Source of the DNA: a bacterium
GTDB lineage: Bacteria; BMS3Abin14
Direction: 5' to 3'
DNA: 64,000 nt
Assembly: GCA_020350725.1 (NCBI GenBank)
Contig: CP070719.1
Span: forward strand, 62,001 to 126,000
The position numbers were made by a program, and so were the translations under genes. Position 1 is the first letter of the stretch, and every line of letters begins with the position of its first letter. This document shows positions 29,922 through 38,918 of this stretch, piece after piece. The notes under the pieces were generated by a model. The model was not told where the DNA came from, searched no databases, and saw nothing but the letters and a program-made list of their open reading frames with translations.

Positions 29922-31262
29922 GTGAAAGGAAGAATTTACCCTGTCATTTTTCTCGGTCTTTTTTTCCTTTTCCTTTGGGGAAGGGCCGGGGCAGGCGTGC
30001 CGAATGCCGGCGACGGCATGAGGATCGGCTCGGCTGTCGGCCGGATCACGGTCTACAACTGGAAAGGCTCCTTTATGAGAAACGGATGGGGTTTTTTCAT
30101 CGATGACCAGGGGTCGCTGGTTACCTGGGGCCACCTGCTTGAGGGGGGCTCCTTTGCCGAGGTGACGACCTCAGCCGGCGAAACGGTGACGCTGACCCAT
30201 ATCGTCCACGAGGACAGAGAGACCGGCCTTGTCGTCGCCGGACTCGAGTATCCGCCCGACAGGATCACCTTCATTCGAACCCAGGACAGATTCCCCGGAG
30301 AGGGCGACAGGGTCCTGGTCGGGGGCGGCATCGGGTGTGATCCCGGTTCCTACGTCGACGGCCGGGTCCTCTCGGTGCGGGATGTGGACGTTTTCGGGTC
30401 CATGGCGAGGATATCCTCTCCCTTCGCCACCAGCGGCAGTCCCGTCTTCAACAGGTGGGGAAAACTGGTCGGGATGGTCTTCCTGAAGCCGGAGGGGTCC
30501 GGGGACGGGTCCTGGGCCGTCCCGGTCAGCGGGCTGGCAATGCTTGTCCAGGCGGAGAGGAAGCCCGTTGAGTATGCCCAGTGGTCCGACCAGGACGGGG
30601 GTGGTTGGCTGGAGGGAAACACGGGAGCCTACCTCGCCGGCTTTGTCTACTACTGGGCGGGCGATTTCGAGAACGCCCTGTCCTGCCTGGCGAGGGCGGC
30701 ACGGGACGAGCGGTTCGCCCGGGAGGCCCATTTTCTCATAGGTGGATGCAACGACGGACTGGCCAGATACAGTCGATCCGTGGATGCCTATGCCATGGCC
30801 ATCGCCCTGGGCAGCAGGTCGTCGGAGGCCCACCTCAGGCTGGCCCGGGCCTACCGGGAAACGGGTGATCTCGAATCGGCCATCGGCAGCTGCTGGGAAG
30901 CGATCAGGATAGAACACGAAAAAGCGGAAGCCTTTCTGCTCCTGTCAGCCATTTACAATGCCCTGGGCAACTTCCAGAACGCGCTTGCCGCCAGCTACGC
31001 CGCCATCAGGCTCCTGCCGGACAGCGCGGAGGCCTACCTGGAGGCCGGCATCTCGCTCAGGTCTATGAACAGGTTTCCCGACGCCGTGAGGCTCTTCAGG
31101 AAAGCCATGGCATCTCAGCCCGAATGGGGCATTGTCTACTGGCACCTCGCCCTCACCTACTATTACAGCGGCGACCTGCCCTCGGCGATGGAGACCTGCG
31201 AAGCTCTGCGGCCCATTGACGGCCGGCTAGCCGAAAGGCTCCAGGCCGGCCTGAGGCAATAG
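29922..31262 (+). CDS. Secreted trypsin-like (degenerate) protease-TPR fusion
   Basis: About 446 residues from GTG 29922. A signal peptide (VKGRIYPVIFLGLFFLFLW, cleavage near AGAG) is followed by a trypsin-like beta-barrel and then four to five TPR units. The active-site serine motif is SGSPVFNRWGKLVGMVF and the candidate histidine sits in LVTWGHLLEG, but the Asp position reads DRETGLVVAG where active relatives have D-ET-DLAVL, so the catalytic Asp seems replaced by Gly. The protein may be a protease-like binding module or use an altered triad. TPR units include AHLRLARAYRETGDLESAI. It could also start at ATG 29811 with an unusual N-terminus. Confidence 0.68.
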   Translation: MKGRIYPVIFLGLFFLFLWGRAGAGVPNAGDGMRIGSAVGRITVYNWKGSFMRNGWGFFIDDQGSLVTWGHLLEGGSFAEVTTSAGETVTLTHIVHEDRETGLVVAGLEYPPDRITFIRTQDRFPGEGDRVLVGGGIGCDPGSYVDGRVLSVRDVDVFGSMARISSPFATSGSPVFNRWGKLVGMVFLKPEGSGDGSWAVPVSGLAMLVQAERKPVEYAQWSDQDGGGWLEGNTGAYLAGFVYYWAGDFENALSCLARAARDERFAREAHFLIGGCNDGLARYSRSVDAYAMAIALGSRSSEAHLRLARAYRETGDLESAIGSCWEAIRIEHEKAEAFLLLSAIYNALGNFQNALAASYAAIRLLPDSAEAYLEAGISLRSMNRFPDAVRLFRKAMASQPEWGIVYWHLALTYYYSGDLPSAMETCEALRPIDGRLAERLQAGLRQ

Positions 31263-31443
31263 GATCCGGAGGCCAGGGTCCCGGCAACCCGCCCCGGTGG
31301 CCCGAATCGCGGCGATCCACCCATCCCCCGTCCCCTGACACTGATTCTCTTTGCACTTTCCGGCACCTCCGTATACATTGGCAATCGGCCCCTCCGGGCT
31401 CCCGAGGGGGGATCCACCGCCCCTGCCGCCAAGGAGATCGCCT

Positions 31444-32820
31444 GTGAAGAATTTCGTCCTGGACACCAACGTCATCCTCTATTCTCCCAACTGCCTGGAC
31501 ACCTTCGAGGACAACAACATCGTCATCCCTTCAGTGGTCCTCGAGGAGCTGGACGCCTTCAAGAGGCACTACGATCCCAGGGGCTTCGCGGCGCGGCAGT
31601 TCTCCAGGCAGCTCGATGAGCTCAGGGTGAAGGGTGACATGACAAAGGGCGTCCAGCTGCAGAACGGCGGCAAGCTTTTCGTCAGGTTCTACGATGAGGA
31701 CATCCATCTTCCCCGCGAGCTGGAGATGGCCATCGCCAGGACGGCAAGCGACAATGTCATCCTCAATGTGGCGCTGAGTGTCATGAAAGAGTCCAGGCTC
31801 CCGACCATCGTCGTCAGCAAGGATATCAACGTCCGCATCAAGGCCAACATCCTCGGTGTTGATTCGGAAGACTACTACCACAACAAGACGGTATCGGATT
31901 TTCAAGAGGACTCGGGTTTTGTCCTGGTCAAGGGGGCGTACATCGACCGGCTCTACCAGGAAAAAACACTGCCCGTTGAGGGCTATCGGAGTGACGGAAA
32001 GGAGTTCGATCCCCATCCCAACGACTACTTCCTTCTCAAGAACGAGACCGACCTGAACCAGAGCGCGCTGGTCCGATACAGGGAGGACGAGCGTGGCGCC
32101 GGCCATCTCCAGCTCTTGGGCAAGCAGGACGACGTTTTCGGGATCCGGCCCCGAAACCACAAGCAGCGCTTTCTCATGGACGCGATCCTGGACGAGGACA
32201 TCGATCTGGTCTTCTGCATGGGCATCGCCGGAAGCGGCAAAACCCTTGTCTCCCTGGCCTGTGCCCTGGACATGGTCCTGGAGGAGAAGTTCAAGCGTCT
32301 CATCATCGCCCGCCCCATTATACCCATGGGTCCGGACCCCGGAGCGCTTCCGGGGAGCGAGATCGAGAAGGTCCGGCCCTGGCTTCAGCCCATATATGAC
32401 AACCTGGAGTTTCTGGTGGACAATCTGGCCAACGGCTACCACGGCAAGGGAAAGGACCTGCACCACGGGGCGAGGGACATCACCCTTCAGTATCTCTTCG
32501 ACGCCAAACTCATCGAGGTGCAGCCCCTGGCGTATATCAGGGGCAGAAATGTGTCCAACGGTATCTTCATGATCGATGAGGCCCAGAACCTGACGCCCCA
32601 TGAGATCAAGACCATCATCACGAGGGCTGGCGAGAACACGAAGATCATCCTCACGGGCGACATCTACCAGATCGACAGCCCCTACATGAGCCCGACCGAT
32701 AACGGACTGGCCGTGGCCTCCGAGAAGTTCAGGATGTCCGACGACAATATCTCGGCCACCCTCTTTCTGGACAAAGGGGAGAGGAGCCGGCTGGCCACAA
32801 CGGCCGCCAGGATCCTCTAG
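31444..32820 (+). CDS. PIN-domain/PhoH-like ATPase (YlaK type)
   Basis: A 458-residue fusion. The N-terminal PIN nuclease domain has the acidic sites in NFVLDTNVILYSPN, VLEELDAFK and SDNVILNVAL; the C-terminal PhoH helicase-like domain has Walker A GIAGSGKT and Walker B FMIDEAQN. Such proteins couple ATPase/helicase activity to RNA cleavage and are linked to RNA processing and stress. Start GTG 31444 comes 8 nt after AAGGAG. It lies between the protease-TPR gene and a barrel protein on the same strand, with no evident shared pathway. Confidence 0.9.
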   Translation: MKNFVLDTNVILYSPNCLDTFEDNNIVIPSVVLEELDAFKRHYDPRGFAARQFSRQLDELRVKGDMTKGVQLQNGGKLFVRFYDEDIHLPRELEMAIARTASDNVILNVALSVMKESRLPTIVVSKDINVRIKANILGVDSEDYYHNKTVSDFQEDSGFVLVKGAYIDRLYQEKTLPVEGYRSDGKEFDPHPNDYFLLKNETDLNQSALVRYREDERGAGHLQLLGKQDDVFGIRPRNHKQRFLMDAILDEDIDLVFCMGIAGSGKTLVSLACALDMVLEEKFKRLIIARPIIPMGPDPGALPGSEIEKVRPWLQPIYDNLEFLVDNLANGYHGKGKDLHHGARDITLQYLFDAKLIEVQPLAYIRGRNVSNGIFMIDEAQNLTPHEIKTIITRAGENTKIILTGDIYQIDSPYMSPTDNGLAVASEKFRMSDDNISATLFLDKGERSRLATTAARIL

Positions 32821-32875
32821 ACTGACGGGGAGGGAGGGGCCCCGGGCCCGGCCGGCAGGGCCAGGACTTGAAGCA

Positions 32876-34000
32876 ATGATCCGCAGGTTATCGCCGACCA
32901 GGTTCCTTTTTGTGACCGTCCTCATGCTCTGCCTGACCGTAGCGGGAGGAGTGGGCGCCACGGAGCATCCGGGGGAGATTGGGGCCGTGCCGGGCATGCC
33001 GTCAGGGGAGATCCTCGAGGTCAAGCCGGCCGGGGAAAGGAGGTCGGGAACCTCCTTCACACCCACGGTCGCCCTGAGCCCTGTCTACGACGTCGTCTAC
33101 GGTTTCGCCTATTTCAGGTCTCTCCCCGAAAAGCCGGGTTTCGAGTACGGGGCCAAGATCAACGGGACCGCCGAAGACGGGGAGAGCTTTCAGTTCAACT
33201 ACGACAAGTGGACCAGCCCGAAGAGGCTCTTCAGCTTGAGGTTTTCCTGTTCCACCTTCTTCGATCCCTATTACGGCGAGGGCAACGACACCGACGAGGA
33301 CAGTGATGTCCGGCTCGAGGGGACCAGATACCGGATGCAGCTATTCGCCAAGAGGAGCATCGGTGGATCCTTCACCGCCGGCCCCTACCTTGATATCAGG
33401 ACGAGGGACGAGCAGAGCGTGGACGGTGATTCGGCCCTCCGGGTGATCCCCGACGAGGCTTCCATGGCGTTGGGGGCCTGTGTCACATACGACACCCGCG
33501 ACAGCACCATGAGCCCGTCGCTGGGGCAGTTCGCTGAGTTTCGGCTGGCCTATGTGCCCGATGCTCTCACCACCCTGGACAACACCAACGGATTCGCATC
33601 CGGGTCTGTGGATATCAGGCTGTTCGATTCCCTGGCGCCGGGGTGGATCATCGGCGGCAGGCTTCATTTCGGGTCGTCACTGGGCGGCCCCTCCTATCTC
33701 TTCCGCCACACCCTCGGGGGGCCGGACGACCTCAGGGGCTACCTGATAAACCGGTTCCGCGGTAACAGCTTCTATCTGGTTCAGTGGGAGACCAGGTTTC
33801 CCCTGCTCTGGGTCTTCACAGGGGCGGCCTTCGCCGGCCTGGGAGATGTGGGGGACGATTCCTTCAGGCGGCCCAAGTGGTCGGCAGGGTTGGGCATCAG
33901 GGCCTCCCTGCCACCCGACTGGGTCAAGAAAGCAAGGGTGGACGTCGCATGGTCCGAGGACCAGCATGCCGTTCGGTTCCTTTTTGGAGAGGCGTTCTGA
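32876..34000 (+). CDS. Outer-membrane surface-antigen barrel (BamA/TamA C-terminal type)
   Basis: A 374-residue protein with a signal peptide (MIRRLSPTRFLFVTVLMLCL). The C-terminal three quarters resembles the 16-stranded bacterial surface antigen barrel (PF01103): long alternating strands, LGGPDDLRGYLINRFRG (lid/RGF-type loop) and WETRFPLLWVFTGAAFAGLGDVG. It has no POTRA domains, so it is a barrel-only member like ShlB-related or patatin-associated barrels, not BamA itself. The final FLFGEAF ends in an aromatic, as a BAM signal should. It follows phoH by 56 bp. Confidence 0.78.
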   Translation: MIRRLSPTRFLFVTVLMLCLTVAGGVGATEHPGEIGAVPGMPSGEILEVKPAGERRSGTSFTPTVALSPVYDVVYGFAYFRSLPEKPGFEYGAKINGTAEDGESFQFNYDKWTSPKRLFSLRFSCSTFFDPYYGEGNDTDEDSDVRLEGTRYRMQLFAKRSIGGSFTAGPYLDIRTRDEQSVDGDSALRVIPDEASMALGACVTYDTRDSTMSPSLGQFAEFRLAYVPDALTTLDNTNGFASGSVDIRLFDSLAPGWIIGGRLHFGSSLGGPSYLFRHTLGGPDDLRGYLINRFRGNSFYLVQWETRFPLLWVFTGAAFAGLGDVGDDSFRRPKWSAGLGIRASLPPDWVKKARVDVAWSEDQHAVRFLFGEAF

Positions 34001-34202
34001 GAAGCAGGAGTAAACAACCCCCGGGGTCGTATCTTGCCTTTTAACCTTTTCCCGCACCTTCCGGGGTTTTCCCCGCCTCGCTCTGCGGCCTGCGGTGCGG
34101 TACCGGACAGGGCCGCTTTTACCGGGATCGGGCTCGCTTCGCCCCGATAATGGTTCGCGACGACAACCTTCACACCGGGTTGTTCTCCCTCATCCCGACC
34201 CC

Positions 34203-34967
34203 TCAGCTCTGAAACCGCTCTGCCAGTTTCAGGTAGCGGATCTCCTCCGGATCATGGCCCAGCAGCTTCGCCGCCTCACGGTCCGCGGCGAGTACGTCCG
34301 TACCCGCTATGATCCGCCGGAGCGGCGGATCCGGCACCCTTCCCGACAGGTGGCCGCCCTCCAGACCGTCCAGGGCGTCTATGACCGTCAGGTGCGGCCG
34401 GATGTACAGCATGAGGTCGGCCAGAGCCTGGTGCTCGTCCACGGCGTGGATCTGGGACTTCTTGTAGGTCCAGTAGCCACCGTAGTGCCTGGCCGGCAGG
34501 CAGCCCACCATGTTCTTCAGGCCCTGGGTGACCCCGGTGATGGAGTGGTCCTTGGCCGGGGGCACCGATACGAGGCCCGCACCCTCGAGGATCTCGGGAA
34601 GCCGTATCTCGCTGTAGACACCGGCTGCATCGTTGCTGTAGGTCCTGTCGGGCAGGGCGTCGAGGTCAACCAGGGGTACACCGACCCTCTCATACCCGTG
34701 CCTCCTGAGGTTCTCCAGGGTGTCTCCCTCCCCGGAGCCTTCGGCGACGAGGATCTCCGACCCGATCCTCTCCCTCAGGTAGTCGACCACCGCCATGACG
34801 CAGCGCACATCCGTTGTCACCGGCGGCGGGCTGAGGTTGACAACGTTGGGCTTGACGATGACGCGGTCGAAACCGGCCAGGGCGCCGCCGGCGTCGACCT
34901 CCTCCAGGGCGCGGGCGATGGCTGCGGGGTAGTCAGCAGCGGACTCTATGGGGACGACGGAGATCAT
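34203..34967 (-). CDS. DUF362 family protein
   Basis: A 254-residue protein with DUF362 features: FDRVIVKPNVVNLSPPPVTTDVR, LVAEGSG, DHSITGVTQGLKNMVGC, and LTVIDALDGLEGGHLSG. The family includes proteins with Fe-S clusters; here the usual C-terminal ferredoxin cysteines are absent (one Cys only), so this is the short form. The function is unknown; related proteins are linked to quinone or methanogenic cofactor systems. RBS GGAG before ATG 34967. Confidence 0.72.
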   Translation of the reverse strand: MISVVPIESAADYPAAIARALEEVDAGGALAGFDRVIVKPNVVNLSPPPVTTDVRCVMAVVDYLRERIGSEILVAEGSGEGDTLENLRRHGYERVGVPLVDLDALPDRTYSNDAAGVYSEIRLPEILEGAGLVSVPPAKDHSITGVTQGLKNMVGCLPARHYGGYWTYKKSQIHAVDEHQALADLMLYIRPHLTVIDALDGLEGGHLSGRVPDPPLRRIIAGTDVLAADREAAKLLGHDPEEIRYLKLAERFQS

Positions 34968-35115
34968 GAAAACTCCAGATTCCAGGTGCCGAATTCAAGA
35001 AACGCAGTGTGATCCGCGCTTTCTGCGGTCGTTACCGAACAGGCAAGAGACAACGGGCGGCATTCGAACCCCATATTAAAGTATTTTCCCCTCGCTGTCT
35101 TCGTGGGAGACAGCC

Positions 35116-35178
35116 CTTTCCGCTCTTGCGCCGGCCGCGCTCCTCTCCTCCATTCCGGCTCCCCGGATCCTGACTTCC
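35116..35178. repeat. 62-bp direct repeat, left copy
   Basis: Starts CTTTCCGCTCTTGCGCCGG and ends near GGATCCTGACTTCCGG. It is about 88% identical to 35641-35702, with one 1-bp indel. The pair brackets the GFA gene at a 525-bp separation. The peptide read in both copies on the opposite strand is similar (E-P-E-x-R-R-G-A-R-P-A-Q), showing shared ancestry of the DNA. Confidence 0.85.
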
Positions 35179-35186
35179 GGGTTCTC

Positions 35187-35630
35187 TCAAGGCACCTGCT
35201 CGGACCTTTCCCATCCTTCCGCATATTTCGGCAGGTCATCGGAAATCCCATAATAATCGGCCATCTGGCTGACCCAAACGTGGCCTATGATCCTCAGGTC
35301 AGTCGGTCCGTCCAGCGACCCCGCCGCAACAGCGATCCTGTCCTCACCCCTGGGGTGCCAGAACAGGGAAGAGCCGCAATCGCCGCAGAACCCGCGATGG
35401 ACGTTGGGTGTCTCATCGGCTGTCGATCGGAACCATTTCAGGCCCCCCTCCTCGATAATGGCCAGATTTTCGGGTTTCGTACCCACGTAGGCGGCATAAT
35501 TGCCATGGAAGCGGCGGCACTTGGAGCAATGACAGTTGACGACACCCCGCAGGTCACCGGTGATCCGGTAACGAACGGAACCGCACAGACAGCCGCCGGC
35601 TTTGACCTGGTTGTCCGAACCGGTAGACAT
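35187..35630 (-). CDS. GFA-family (CENP-V) zinc protein
   Basis: A 147-residue protein with the GFA fold signature: GGCLCGSVRYRITGD at the N-terminus (Cys14, Cys16), NCHCSKCRRFHG (three Cys, one His) and FCGDCGSSLFW, that is eight potential zinc-binding residues. GFA proteins relate to glutathione-dependent formaldehyde-activating enzyme, but most homologues have unknown substrate. AAGGAAGGATC precedes ATG 35630. The gene is bracketed by a 62-bp direct repeat, which suggests a recent local rearrangement. Confidence 0.85.
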   Translation of the reverse strand: MSTGSDNQVKAGGCLCGSVRYRITGDLRGVVNCHCSKCRRFHGNYAAYVGTKPENLAIIEEGGLKWFRSTADETPNVHRGFCGDCGSSLFWHPRGEDRIAVAAGSLDGPTDLRIIGHVWVSQMADYYGISDDLPKYAEGWERSEQVP

Positions 35631-35640
35631 ATGATCCTTC

Positions 35641-35702
35641 CTTTCCCCTTTTGCGCCGGCCGAGCTCCTCTCCTCCGTTCCGGCTCCTGGATCCTGACTC
35701 CC
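35641..35702. repeat. 62-bp direct repeat, right copy
   Basis: Starts CTTTCCCCTTTTGCGCCGG. It is the second copy of the repeat at 35116-35178 and lies between the GFA start and the addA stop. Confidence 0.85.
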
Positions 35703-35705
35703 GAT

Positions 35706-38700
35706 CTACAACACCTCATAATTCCCCGAGTCCACCCACAGGATCCCCACCTCCTTCACCTCTCCTGCCCCGAAGCTCTCCCACGCCTCCTGGTAGGCCT
35801 CCAATTGAAAACGGTACCTCTCCAGGTCCTGTGCCCCGGTCTTGTAGTCCACGATGACCCAACCGCCGTCCTCCTCGAACACCAGATCCATGACGCCGGT
35901 CTCGACGGTCTCGATCTCTCTGCCCTCGAGCAGGCGAGTGTAGGGGATCTCCGTAAAGATCCGCTCAGCCCGGCGGGCCCGGGCCCACTCGGACGACTGC
36001 GCTGCCTCTCGGGCGGTGCGGACGAACTCGGCTGCCCTCTCCACGTCCAGGTCCTGGTTGGCGCAGAGGGACCGTGACAGCTCCTCGAGGTCGACTTCCG
36101 GGCGGGTCATGGCCGCCTCCAGAAGGCCGTGGATGACGGTGCCCCGCTTTGCGGCCTCCTCGTCCACGGGCCGGCGCCTGTCCGCCTTGCCTTCGGCGCC
36201 GTACTGTGACGGGAATCCCTTGTCGTAGCTCTGTTCCATGGTCCGCTGCCAGGAGGCGGCGATGGTCTCCCGGGCCTTCTCCGCTTCCGCCGCCGCAATG
36301 GCGGGGCCGGTTTTTTTGGAATGTGCCGTGACCTCCTTTCCAGGATCCTCCAGTGGCGCGGCCTCTTCCAGTCCCTCCTTGAAGAACAGCCAGGGGTTTG
36401 ACCGCTCGCCCTTGGCGCGCTGGCTCACCACCAGGCGGCTGCCGGCACGGGTGGCGGCCACGTAGAGACGCCTTAACTCCTCGGCGTCGGCGAACCTTTT
36501 CTCCTCGGCGGCCAGGTGTTCCCAATCCAGGGGCCGGGCCAGGACCTCCCCGGGCATGAACCCCCGGGTGGGGCCGAGCACCTTCATGTACCCAGCGATC
36601 TCATCGCTGGAGCGGTTGCCGTGGGACCGGTCGATGTGAATGAGGGGTTCCCGGTCCGACTGGCCGGTGGGGTCGGCAAGGTACACCACCGGGGCCTCGA
36701 GCCCCTTGACCTTGTGAAGGTTCATCACCCGCACCGGTTCCTCGGCCGGGGACACGGCTGTGATCCCGTCGTGCTTCTCCTCGCCGGAGGCCAACTGATG
36801 GAGGTAGTCGAGGAGATCCTCGGGGGACCAGCGGTCCCGCAGGTCGCCGCGCAGGAGCTCCAGGGCCTTCAGCAGTGAACCGGCCATGAGGTCGCCGTTC
36901 TCCCCCGCCGCGGCCGAGGCGGCGAGGCCCAGCTCCTCGGTCATGGCCGACAGGACGGCCACCGGAGGCATGGCCCCCAGCCTTTCCCGGAAACCGGTCA
37001 GAAGGTCGAAGATCTCCCGGTAGATCCCTCCGGTACCCTCACCCAGGACCTCGGGGACGCCCTCCCGATAGTTGAAGGTCCCCCCTGCCAGGGCGTAATC
37101 GTAAAGCTGCTGGTCCGTCAGGCCGAACAGCCCTCCCCGGAGCACGGCCAGAAGGGCCACCGGGTCCTCCGGGAAGAGCACCGCTTTAAAGCACGCTGCC
37201 AGCATCCCGAGTTCCGGCGGCGTGGAGAGCCCCGAGCCGCCGGTGACCTGGTGGGGGATCCCCATCTCCTGGAGTGCCGCGCCGTAGAGCCCCAGCTGGT
37301 GGGTGTAGGCGGTGACCACCATGAAGTCCCCGGGGCAGCACGGCGAAGGGCCCTCCTTTCGGGGGACGGTCTGTCCCCCGGTAAGGCGTGCGCGCACGTC
37401 CCGGGCGATGAGCCCCGGCTCAAACGCGTGGATGAGCTCCCTGTTGGACAGGTGGCGGAGGTTGTCAGACCGCTCGATGCCCGTCAGATCCGCGGTGTCC
37501 GTCTCCGGCCCGGGCTGCAGGGGCACGTACCCGGGGGAGTAGGGCCTCGTCAGCTCCCCGAAGGGTCCGGAGAATCGATCGTTGACCCACCTGATGAGTT
37601 CCGGCGTTGAGCGGAAGGAAGTGGACAGGTGAACCGGGGGGTTGTCAGGACCGCACAGGATCTCCTTGACCGTCTCGTAGACGACGATGTCGGCCCGGCG
37701 GAAGCGGTAGATGGACTGCTTGGGATCGCCCACCACGAAGAGGGATCCCGGTACGGGCCTGCACCGGGTCCAGTCGGTCTCGTTGACGTCGTCGGCCGTG
37801 AGCAGCAGCATGACCTGGGCCTGGACGGGATCGGTGTCCTGGAACTCGTCCACCAGCAGGTGAGTAAAGCGGGCCCGGAAGTACTCCCTCACCGCCGGCT
37901 TGTCCCTTAAAAGACCGGCTGCGGCCATGAGCAGGTCCTGGAAGTTCATGCTCCCCGACTCGGCGCGGATGTCTTCGTAGATGCCGGCGGCCGCCGCGAA
38001 GGCCTCCATGACCAGCCCGTATCGATAGGCCAGCCACCGGTTGACGGCCGGGACGGCATGATCCTCCGCCAGGCGGGTGTGGCGTTCCTTTTCCGCCAGG
38101 GCCTGCTCCTTTTTGCCGGGCCACACCTTCTGGATGATGCCGGGTTCCGGCTTGATCTCGCTCAGGATGGCGAAGAGGGAGGCTGGGCCCTCTGGCAGGC
38201 GGCGGCTCATGCGGCGGATGCGCCTTAAACGCGGGATGAGCCCGTCGTTGCCCGGGTCCCGGGGCAGGTCGGGAAGGAGCCTGTCCAGGTGGCGCAGGTA
38301 GTCAGCGAGGGCCTTTCGGGCCTGGGAAAGGTCCGGCGGCCCCGTTCGATCTGCCGGCCAGCGGTCCAGGTCCGGGTAGCGGCAGTAGTCCACAAAGGAC
38401 GCGGCGAGGTCGGTCGGCGTCAACCCCGAAGCTGCAAGCTCTTTCAGCACAGGGTCGTCGGGCCCGGCCTGTTCCAGGTACCGGGCCCAGGCCTCCTTGC
38501 GATAGCGCACGTCGGCGTCTTCGGCAAGCTCACCGAAGCCGGGATCCACGCCGGCCTCCACCGGCCTCTCCCGAAGCAGCCGGGAGCAGAAGGAGTGGAT
38601 GGTGCCCACGAAGACCTGGTCCAGGTCGGCGAGGGCCTCCGAGAGACGCTCGGCCTCGCCTCCGGCGGCCTCCCGGGCCGCCACGGCAAGGTCCGCAGCA

Positions 38701-38918
38701 AAGCGTCCTTTAAGTTCAGCCGCCGCCTTGCGGGTGAACGTCATCGCCGCAATGGTGGACGGGGTGCAGCGGCCCTCCCGGAGGAGAGCGATCATGCGGG
38801 CCACCATAACCGTGGTCTTGCCGGTGCCCGCGGCCGCCTCCACCAGCATACTGCTGCCGAGGTCGGCGACGACGCGATCCCTCTGGTCCTGGTCGGGGGG
38901 GATGAAATTACGGGTCAC
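35706..38918 (-). CDS. addA: AddA-type UvrD-like helicase-nuclease
   Basis: About 1070 residues. Superfamily 1A helicase motifs: Walker A VEAAAGTGKTTVMV (about 22-35), TFTRKAAAELKGRF, LVDEFQDTDPVQAQ (motif II), FVVGDPKQSIYRFR, STSFRST, MNLHKVKGLEAPVVY and the Arg-finger motif YVAATRAGSRLV. A C-terminal RecB-type nuclease domain ends with DLVFEEDGGWVIVDYKTG. AddA with AddB forms the recombination exonuclease that processes double-strand ends. GTG 38918 behind AGAGGACGG is the likely start and overlaps the addB stop by 11 bp. Because the neighbouring addB frame is broken, the enzyme may lack a full partner. Confidence 0.88.
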   Translation of the reverse strand: MTRNFIPPDQDQRDRVVADLGSSMLVEAAAGTGKTTVMVARMIALLREGRCTPSTIAAMTFTRKAAAELKGRFAADLAVAAREAAGGEAERLSEALADLDQVFVGTIHSFCSRLLRERPVEAGVDPGFGELAEDADVRYRKEAWARYLEQAGPDDPVLKELAASGLTPTDLAASFVDYCRYPDLDRWPADRTGPPDLSQARKALADYLRHLDRLLPDLPRDPGNDGLIPRLRRIRRMSRRLPEGPASLFAILSEIKPEPGIIQKVWPGKKEQALAEKERHTRLAEDHAVPAVNRWLAYRYGLVMEAFAAAAGIYEDIRAESGSMNFQDLLMAAAGLLRDKPAVREYFRARFTHLLVDEFQDTDPVQAQVMLLLTADDVNETDWTRCRPVPGSLFVVGDPKQSIYRFRRADIVVYETVKEILCGPDNPPVHLSTSFRSTPELIRWVNDRFSGPFGELTRPYSPGYVPLQPGPETDTADLTGIERSDNLRHLSNRELIHAFEPGLIARDVRARLTGGQTVPRKEGPSPCCPGDFMVVTAYTHQLGLYGAALQEMGIPHQVTGGSGLSTPPELGMLAACFKAVLFPEDPVALLAVLRGGLFGLTDQQLYDYALAGGTFNYREGVPEVLGEGTGGIYREIFDLLTGFRERLGAMPPVAVLSAMTEELGLAASAAAGENGDLMAGSLLKALELLRGDLRDRWSPEDLLDYLHQLASGEEKHDGITAVSPAEEPVRVMNLHKVKGLEAPVVYLADPTGQSDREPLIHIDRSHGNRSSDEIAGYMKVLGPTRGFMPGEVLARPLDWEHLAAEEKRFADAEELRRLYVAATRAGSRLVVSQRAKGERSNPWLFFKEGLEEAAPLEDPGKEVTAHSKKTGPAIAAAEAEKARETIAASWQRTMEQSYDKGFPSQYGAEGKADRRRPVDEEAAKRGTVIHGLLEAAMTRPEVDLEELSRSLCANQDLDVERAAEFVRTAREAAQSSEWARARRAERIFTEIPYTRLLEGREIETVETGVMDLVFEEDGGWVIVDYKTGAQDLERYRFQLEAYQEAWESFGAGEVKEVGILWVDSGNYEVL

